DNA of 64,000 nt from an uncultured SAR116 cluster alpha proteobacterium (GTDB taxonomy: Bacteria; Pseudomonadota; Alphaproteobacteria; Puniceispirillales; Marisalimonadaceae), in the NCBI GenBank assembly GCA_902625215.1, contig CACOAO010000001.1, positions 159,712-223,711 of the forward strand, given 5' to 3'. How positions within the stretch are numbered: the first letter of the stretch is position 1; each line of letters starts with the position of its first letter. The notes beneath the pieces are model-generated. The model was given only the letters and a program-made list of their open reading frames with translations. It was not told the DNA's origin and did no database searches. Of this stretch, positions 58,508-64,000 are shown in pieces. Position numbers and translations under genes: made by a program.

Positions 58508-59812
58508 GTGACAAAAATTAAATTCTTTCAAGAATTAATAAATTCTTTATTTGAAAAACCCAATATTAATAAATCTTTAAATTTTTTATTTGATAAAAAG
58601 AAATCACTAACAACAAAAGAATATGTTGAGAATGTTGCTTCTGCAAAAGGTGAAGTTTCTGCACTTGGCCATGCAGAATTGTTGATTACTCACTGTGAAC
58701 AACTTAATGATAGAGAATTAATTAAGTTTTTTGAATTATTAAGAAAAAATTACGAAGTTAACTTAGATGATTTGTTATTAGTTGTAAAAAATTATCAAAT
58801 TGAAAAAACATCTGAAAATTTAGTTAAACTAATGAAATTATCTGAACCTTCAAGAAGAGATATATTTAGAAGATGTAATGCTATATCAAGAGGGACAGTA
58901 AGACTAGTTAATTTAAGAAAAAGATTATTAGAATTTTCAGTAAAAAAACCAGAGCTAAAAGCTGTTGATTATGATTTAGTTTATTTATTCCGAAATTGGT
59001 TTAACAGAGGTTTCTTGATTTTAAGACCAATAAATTGGGAAACTCCAGCCCATATATTAGAAAAAATTATAGCTTACGAAGCTGTTCACGAAATTAATTC
59101 ATGGGATGAATTAAGAGCTCGATTAGCACCAAAAGATCGGAGGTGTTTTGCTTTTTTTCACCCTGCAATGCAAGATGAACCAATAATATTTGTCGAGGTA
59201 GCTTTAACCAAAGAAATACCATCAAATATTCAAAATATACTACAAAAAGATAGAGTTTTTTTAGAGCCTGAGGAAGCAAAAGTTGCAGTTTTTTATTCAA
59301 TTTCTAATTGCCAAAAAGGTTTGACTGGCATTTCTTTTGGTAATTTTTTAATTAAACAAGTTGCTACTAATTTGAGTTATGAATTAAAAAATTTGAAGAG
59401 TTTTGTAACGTTATCTCCTATACCAGGTTTTAGAAAATGGATTAGATACAAGTATCCTAAATTTGATTTAAAAATAGAGAAAATAAAAAAACCACATCAA
59501 TTATCAAAAATAAAAGATTATTTACTTAAATATTTAGGTGAATATTTTTTCAAATCGGAAAGATCTGATAAAATGCCTAATGACCCAGTTGCGAGGTTTC
59601 ATCTTGGGAATGGTGCGTCTTTAGAACAAATTAACTTTCTTGGAGATATCTCATCAAACGGTATAGATTTATCTGGAGGATTAATGGTTAATTATTTATA
59701 TGATCTTGAAAAGGTAGAGCAAAACCATGAAACATTTGTATCAGAAAAAAAAATTAATATTTCAAAAAATGCGAAAAACAGTTTAATAAAATATTATAAA
59801 GAAATCGACTAA
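58508..59812 (+). CDS. Malonyl-CoA decarboxylase
   Basis: NWETPAHILEKIIAYEAVHEINSWDELRARLAPKDRRCFAFFHPAMQDEPIIFVEVALT; TLSPIPGFRKW; VARFHLGNGASLEQINFLGD. Confidence 0.93.
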   Translation: MTKIKFFQELINSLFEKPNINKSLNFLFDKKKSLTTKEYVENVASAKGEVSALGHAELLITHCEQLNDRELIKFFELLRKNYEVNLDDLLLVVKNYQIEKTSENLVKLMKLSEPSRRDIFRRCNAISRGTVRLVNLRKRLLEFSVKKPELKAVDYDLVYLFRNWFNRGFLILRPINWETPAHILEKIIAYEAVHEINSWDELRARLAPKDRRCFAFFHPAMQDEPIIFVEVALTKEIPSNIQNILQKDRVFLEPEEAKVAVFYSISNCQKGLTGISFGNFLIKQVATNLSYELKNLKSFVTLSPIPGFRKWIRYKYPKFDLKIEKIKKPHQLSKIKDYLLKYLGEYFFKSERSDKMPNDPVARFHLGNGASLEQINFLGDISSNGIDLSGGLMVNYLYDLEKVEQNHETFVSEKKINISKNAKNSLIKYYKEID

Positions 59813-59832
59813 GTTAATTAAGAAGGAAAAAG

Positions 59833-60219
59833 ATGATTGTTCTTAAATATATATTAATCTCATTCTCAATTATTTTGTTCTCTTTAAATTCTTATGCAAA
59901 AGAGACAAAGTATAGTTGCAAACCAAAAAGTGCAGCAGCTGTAAGATCTAATGGAATACAAGTTTTCAAAATAAGTGGTAATGAAATACCTGTAGAAATT
60001 ACCATTAAAGATGGTGATGGTACTAAATCTGGTTATTTTTTAGTCAACAAATCAAAATATGAAATATTAGACCTAGGGACAGGTAAAGCGTATGCTTTTG
60101 ATAGAAACGAACCTTGGACACATATACAAGACATATTTTTTCTAAATAATAATGTTCTATCATTTATTCTGTCGGCAAATGCTTCAATTACAAGATATTT
60201 ATGTGATGAAATAACGTAA
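59833..60219 (+). CDS. Secreted hypothetical protein
   Basis: Signal peptide MIVLKYILISFSIILFSLNSYA; no family recognised. Confidence 0.55.
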   Translation: MIVLKYILISFSIILFSLNSYAKETKYSCKPKSAAAVRSNGIQVFKISGNEIPVEITIKDGDGTKSGYFLVNKSKYEILDLGTGKAYAFDRNEPWTHIQDIFFLNNNVLSFILSANASITRYLCDEIT

Positions 60220-60250
60220 TTTAAATTTACCAACTTCATTGAGGTTTTAA

Positions 60251-61282
60251 ATGTTAACCCAATATGAATTGATTAATTTCTGTACATCAATATTCAAAAA
60301 ATTAGGTATGGATTATGATAAGGCAAGAGATTCATCAGAAATTCTAGTCGAAGCTGATATGATGGGTCACTCAACCCATGGTGTTAGACTTTTACCGCAA
60401 TATATTAGAGATATCGAAGCAGGTAATATGAAAGTTTCAGGTAATCAGATTACAATTAATGATACTGGAAGTTGTATAACAATTGATGGGGATAATCTAC
60501 CTGGTATATGGCTTACTAAAAATGGGTTAAAATTATCAGCTGAACGTGCAAAAATCCATGGAGTTTCAACTGTTCTAATTAAGAATAGTCATCATAATGG
60601 TGCATTGGCTGCTTACATGTTACCTATTGTAGAGCAGGGTTTAGTCCCAATAATTAAGTGTTCAGTACCATCATCAGCAACAGTCGCTCCATTTGGTGGA
60701 ACCAAGGCATTACTAACACCAAATCCAATGGCCTTGGCGTTTCCAACGAACGATGAGCCTGTTATAATTGACATAAGTGCTTCGATCACTACCAGTAATA
60801 TGATAGCAGATAAAATTGTTAAAAATGAAATGTTTGATTTTAATTGTTTACTTACTAAAGATGGTGTTCCTACAAATGACCCTAAAGAAGTTTATGAAAA
60901 CCATGGAACTGTAATGCCTTTGGGTGGCCTTGAGTATGGACATAAGGGATTTGGACTTGCTTTAGGAATTGAAGCACTATCTCAAGGACTTTCTGGATCC
61001 GGAAGAACTAGAAAAATAAAATCAATGAACCTTTCAATTTATATCCAAGTTATTGATCCTAACGCTTTTGCTGGTTTGGAGACTTTCAAAAATGAAATGA
61101 GTTATCTTTATAACGAATGTATTAATAATCCTCCAATTAATAAAAATAAAAAGGTGAGAATGCCTGGACAAAATGCATTATTAAAAAGAAAATATTCCGT
61201 TAAAAATGGCATTTACATTAGCAAAGAAACTTTAAAAACTTTAAAAGAAATTTCAAAAAAATTTGATATTGTTATGGAGTAG
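60251..61282 (+). CDS. Ldh family oxidoreductase (malate/L-lactate/ureidoglycolate dehydrogenase family)
   Basis: ADMMGHSTHGVRLLPQYIRDIEAGNM; HHNGALAAYMLPIVEQGLVPIIKCS; VAPFGGTKALLTPNPMALAFPT; GHKGFGLALGIEALSQGLSG. Confidence 0.88.
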   Translation: MLTQYELINFCTSIFKKLGMDYDKARDSSEILVEADMMGHSTHGVRLLPQYIRDIEAGNMKVSGNQITINDTGSCITIDGDNLPGIWLTKNGLKLSAERAKIHGVSTVLIKNSHHNGALAAYMLPIVEQGLVPIIKCSVPSSATVAPFGGTKALLTPNPMALAFPTNDEPVIIDISASITTSNMIADKIVKNEMFDFNCLLTKDGVPTNDPKEVYENHGTVMPLGGLEYGHKGFGLALGIEALSQGLSGSGRTRKIKSMNLSIYIQVIDPNAFAGLETFKNEMSYLYNECINNPPINKNKKVRMPGQNALLKRKYSVKNGIYISKETLKTLKEISKKFDIVME

Positions 61283-61284
61283 TA

Positions 61285-61752
61285 TTATCGTCCTCTCCAT
61301 TCACTAATACCTCCTAGTAATTCAAGTAAGTTAGATAACTTTTCGTCTCCATAACGTTTTTGAATAGCTTTATAAACAACATCCATATCAGGAACAATTT
61401 TTTTCAAAATTTCTTCACCAAGTGATGTTAATGCTAGATTTACTCGTCTGCCATCCTTTTTGTCAACAAACCTAGATATAAATTTTTCTTTCTCAAGTTT
61501 TCCAATAATTCTTGAAAGACTTGGAGCTAATATACAAGCATCAAATGCAACTTGTCCTGCGTCAGAAGAACCTTTTTCACCAAGCACTCTTAAAACTCGC
61601 CATTGTTGTTCTGTAAAGCCATGTTTTGCAAGAATAGGTCTAAAAGATACCATTAGAGCTTCCCTAGCTCTTAGCATGGCTATAGGTAAAGCTTTACTAG
61701 TCTCTGGAAAAGGTATTGAATGCAGTTCTTTTATCTTACTATCCCCCCACAA
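61285..61752 (-). CDS. MarR family transcriptional regulator (HpaR-like)
   Basis: SIPFPETSKALPIAMLRAREALMVSFRPILAKHGFTEQQWRVLRVLGEKG; LAPSLSRIIGKLEKEKFISRFVDKKDGRRVNLALT. Exact start uncertain (TTG at 61752). Confidence 0.87.
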   Translation of the reverse strand: MWGDSKIKELHSIPFPETSKALPIAMLRAREALMVSFRPILAKHGFTEQQWRVLRVLGEKGSSDAGQVAFDACILAPSLSRIIGKLEKEKFISRFVDKKDGRRVNLALTSLGEEILKKIVPDMDVVYKAIQKRYGDEKLSNLLELLGGISEWRGR

Positions 61753-61893
61753 GATAAAATTAGGAAATATAATAACAATATGTACATTAATTAAAATAAA
61801 AAAATATATTTTTATTTAAAAAATATATGAGAGATAATAAATTTTGATCGTGTTATAATATAAATCATACAAAAAACATACGGATAAAGAATT

Positions 61894-62670
61894 ATGAAAA
61901 ATATTGCAAAAGAAAAAATAGTTAAGAATGAGTTATGTCTGGGGGTTGGGTTAAGGCAAAGCAGGACGGTTGATATAGGAAAAATCATGGCTACATGTGG
62001 TTATGATTGGTTGTTTATAGACATGGAGCATAATAGTATGGATATTGATATTGCAACTCAAATTTCAGTCGCCGCTCAAGATGCAGGTATAACACCGATT
62101 GTAAGAGTCCCAGATTTTGCTCATCATCACGCAACAAGAGTTCTTGATTGTGGGGCAATGGGAGTTGTTTTTCCCCATGTGGAAAATGCCGACATTGCTA
62201 AAAAACTAGTTTCATATTGTCTTTATCCACCAAGAGGACATAGATCAATGACAGGAGTTTTGCCCCAACTAGATTTTAGACAACAACCTATAGCTGATGT
62301 TGCAAATACTATTAATGAAAACATGCTGATAGTAATAATGCTAGAAAGTCCAGAAGCTATTGAAAATGTTGAAACCATAGCAGCGATTGATGGTGTTGAT
62401 GTTGTATTAATTGGTACCAATGATTTATGCATGGAGATGGGTATTCCAGGTGATTATTCTAATCCAAAAGTAAAAGATGCTTACTTTAAAGTGATAGAGG
62501 CGTGTAAAAAATATGGAAAAACACCGGGTATGGGAGGTGTTTATAATGAAGCGCTTATGTCTGAATATATTAAAATGGGAATGAAGTTCATATTGTCTGG
62601 ATCTGATCTTTCATTTATGATGCAATCAGCAAGTCAAAGATCCAATAAATTAAGATCTTTTATTAAATAA
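61894..62670 (+). CDS. HpcH/HpaI aldolase family protein
   Basis: YDWLFIDMEHNSMDID; IVRVPDFAHHHATRVLDCGAMGVVFPHVENAD; IMLESPEAIENVETIAAIDGVDVVLIGTNDLCMEMG. Confidence 0.92.
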   Translation: MKNIAKEKIVKNELCLGVGLRQSRTVDIGKIMATCGYDWLFIDMEHNSMDIDIATQISVAAQDAGITPIVRVPDFAHHHATRVLDCGAMGVVFPHVENADIAKKLVSYCLYPPRGHRSMTGVLPQLDFRQQPIADVANTINENMLIVIMLESPEAIENVETIAAIDGVDVVLIGTNDLCMEMGIPGDYSNPKVKDAYFKVIEACKKYGKTPGMGGVYNEALMSEYIKMGMKFILSGSDLSFMMQSASQRSNKLRSFIK

Positions 62671-62695
62671 AAAAATAGCATTTTAGGAGTTAAAA

Positions 62696-63832
62696 ATGAA
62701 TGAAGTGCCTTTATTTTCTTCTTTAAACATAAAATCCATAACTTTGAGAAATAGGATAGTATTATCTCCTATGTGTCAATATAAAGCTAGAGATGGCATG
62801 ATAAGTGACTGGCATTTGCAGCATTACTCAAGATTTGCTTTTTCCGGATTAGGTGCTGCTTTTATTGAAGCAACAGGCGTGTCTCCTGAAGGAAGAATTG
62901 GTCATGGATGTACTGGAATTTGGAGTGATGATCATATAGAGGGCCTCTCAAAAATTGCTAAAACTTTTAAAGAATATAATTGTGTAAGTGGAATTCAACT
63001 TGCTCATGCTGGAAGAAAAGCTAGTTTTCTAAGGCCATGGGATGGAGCCTCTCCAATAACTAAAGATGATAAAAAAGAACCTGCATGGGAAACTATCGGG
63101 CCTAGCGCTATACCAATTAATAAAAATTCGCCAGTTCCCAAAGAAATGTCTTTAGAAGATATAAATAATGTTAAACAAGCTTTTAAAGCAGCAGCACAAA
63201 GAGCAGATAAAGCTGGTTTTGATGTTATTGAAATTCATGGTGCACATGGTTATTTGTTGCACTCTTTTTTCTCTCCAATTTCTAACCAAAGAAATGATAA
63301 ATATGGAGGATCATTTGAAAACAGAATAAGATTTGCTAAAGAAATTATTGCTGACATCAAGTTAGTTTGGCCTGATAGAAAGCCAATTTTTTATAGATTG
63401 TCATCAATTGATGCGCCAGGTGAGGGAGCTACTCTAGAAGATAACGTTTTATTATCAAAAATGTTAAAACAAGCTGGTGTAGATGTTATAGATTGTTCTT
63501 CAGGAGGAATTACAGGGTCACCTGTCCTAACGAAATCAAAAATTATTCCAGGTTTTCAAGTTCCATACTCAGAAAAAATTAAGAAGGAGGCCGATATAAA
63601 CACCATGGCTGTTGGTGCAATAATAGATAGTGAACAAGCGAATAACATTATTGCCTATAATAGAGCTGATTTAGTTGCTATGGGTAGAGAGTTACTCGCA
63701 GATACACAATGGGTTTATAAAGCTGCTACACATTTTAATTTGGAAAATGCAAAGGATTATCTTCCAGATAGTTATTCTTTTTATCTATCTAGAAGAGACG
63801 AATTCTTAGATAGAACAGCAAAACCTGCCTAA
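62696..63832 (+). CDS. NADH:flavin oxidoreductase, Old Yellow Enzyme family (YqjM/NamA-like)
   Basis: LRNRIVLSPMCQYKARDGMISDWHLQHYSRFAFSGLG; IQLAHAGRKAS; EIHGAHGYLLHSFFSPISNQRNDKYGGSFENRIRFAKEI. Confidence 0.93.
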   Translation: MNEVPLFSSLNIKSITLRNRIVLSPMCQYKARDGMISDWHLQHYSRFAFSGLGAAFIEATGVSPEGRIGHGCTGIWSDDHIEGLSKIAKTFKEYNCVSGIQLAHAGRKASFLRPWDGASPITKDDKKEPAWETIGPSAIPINKNSPVPKEMSLEDINNVKQAFKAAAQRADKAGFDVIEIHGAHGYLLHSFFSPISNQRNDKYGGSFENRIRFAKEIIADIKLVWPDRKPIFYRLSSIDAPGEGATLEDNVLLSKMLKQAGVDVIDCSSGGITGSPVLTKSKIIPGFQVPYSEKIKKEADINTMAVGAIIDSEQANNIIAYNRADLVAMGRELLADTQWVYKAATHFNLENAKDYLPDSYSFYLSRRDEFLDRTAKPA

Positions 63833-63840
63833 GTATATGA

Positions 63841-64000
63841 TCAAATTTTTAAATCATAAAAATCAACTGGTTTAAGCAATTTGTTTTCTTGGGACTCTAA
63901 TGCTCCCAGCTTTGCACTTTCTTGAGTGTAATTTATCCAGTCGGGGTCAGACCACATTGCTGCTCTTTTCTTCTCTCTGTCGTCTGCGTTTTTATATATC
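63841..64000 (-). CDS. C-terminus of NIPSNAP family protein, truncated at right edge
   Basis: Reverse-complement translation ...DDREKKRAAMWSDPDWINYTQESAKLGALESQENKLLKPVDFYDLKI*; not in the ORF track. Confidence 0.7.
   Translation of the reverse strand, partial: IYKNADDREKKRAAMWSDPDWINYTQESAKLGALESQENKLLKPVDFYDLKI

Noticed and set aside
61794-61817. Inverted repeat aaataaaaa-aatata-tttttattt beside the MarR gene as an operator
   Set aside because: Almost pure A/T in an AT-rich intergenic region; such dyads are expected by chance, so it is only a weak MarR-site candidate.
1-64000. CRISPR, prophage, transposon, tRNA or rRNA content
   Set aside because: No spaced direct-repeat arrays, integrase/transposase motifs or cloverleaf-like intergenic sequences were seen; intergenic space is short and AT-rich.

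Overview
This 64 kb window is AT-rich and densely packed, about 57 genes, and looks like a streamlined marine-type alphaproteobacterium (the taxon is an inference). I saw no rRNA, tRNA, CRISPR array, transposase or phage gene. It reads as a catabolic and transport island. (1) A truncated TPR/glycosyltransferase-like protein lies at the left edge. (2) A TAXI-TRAP transporter is divergent from a hydroxyacid dehydrogenase / HpcH aldolase / MDR operon. (3) A BMP-type nucleoside ABC importer and a second TAXI-TRAP are divergent from an operon of HMG-CoA-lyase-like, CaiB-type CoA-transferase, enoyl-CoA hydratase, IDH/IPMDH-like, PrpF-like and AbrB-like genes. (4) A DapA-like / Ldh-family / UPRT / hydantoin-racemase / PotABCD-like region follows. 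(5) A nearly complete aerobic purine-to-glyoxylate route comes next: XdhAB, 8-oxoguanine-deaminase-like, PuuD-type urate hydroxylase, HIU hydrolase, OHCU decarboxylase, cyclic amidohydrolase, allantoicase, ureidoglycolate lyase. (6) An adjacent cassette holds DapA-like, racemase-like and PuuE-like genes, TRAP DctPQM and HyuAB, then a third racemase-like protein, a BisC-like molybdoenzyme, a FAD/Fe-S oxidoreductase, serine-glyoxylate aminotransferase and malonyl-CoA decarboxylase. (7) The right edge has Ldh, MarR, HpaI, OYE and a truncated NIPSNAP gene. The best candidate for an undescribed system is the 41.8-51.8 kb cassette. Several of its enzymes belong to known superfamilies but have lost signature catalytic residues: both racemase cysteines are gone in two paralogs, and the DapA-like protein has lost the Thr-Thr and Tyr positions. 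Other notable signals are hairpins right after four of five solute-binding-protein genes, a small membrane ORF coupled by an ATGA overlap to a TAXI-TRAP permease, an uncharacterised CoA-ester pathway, near-zero gaps at convergent stop codons, and only one recognisable transcription factor.
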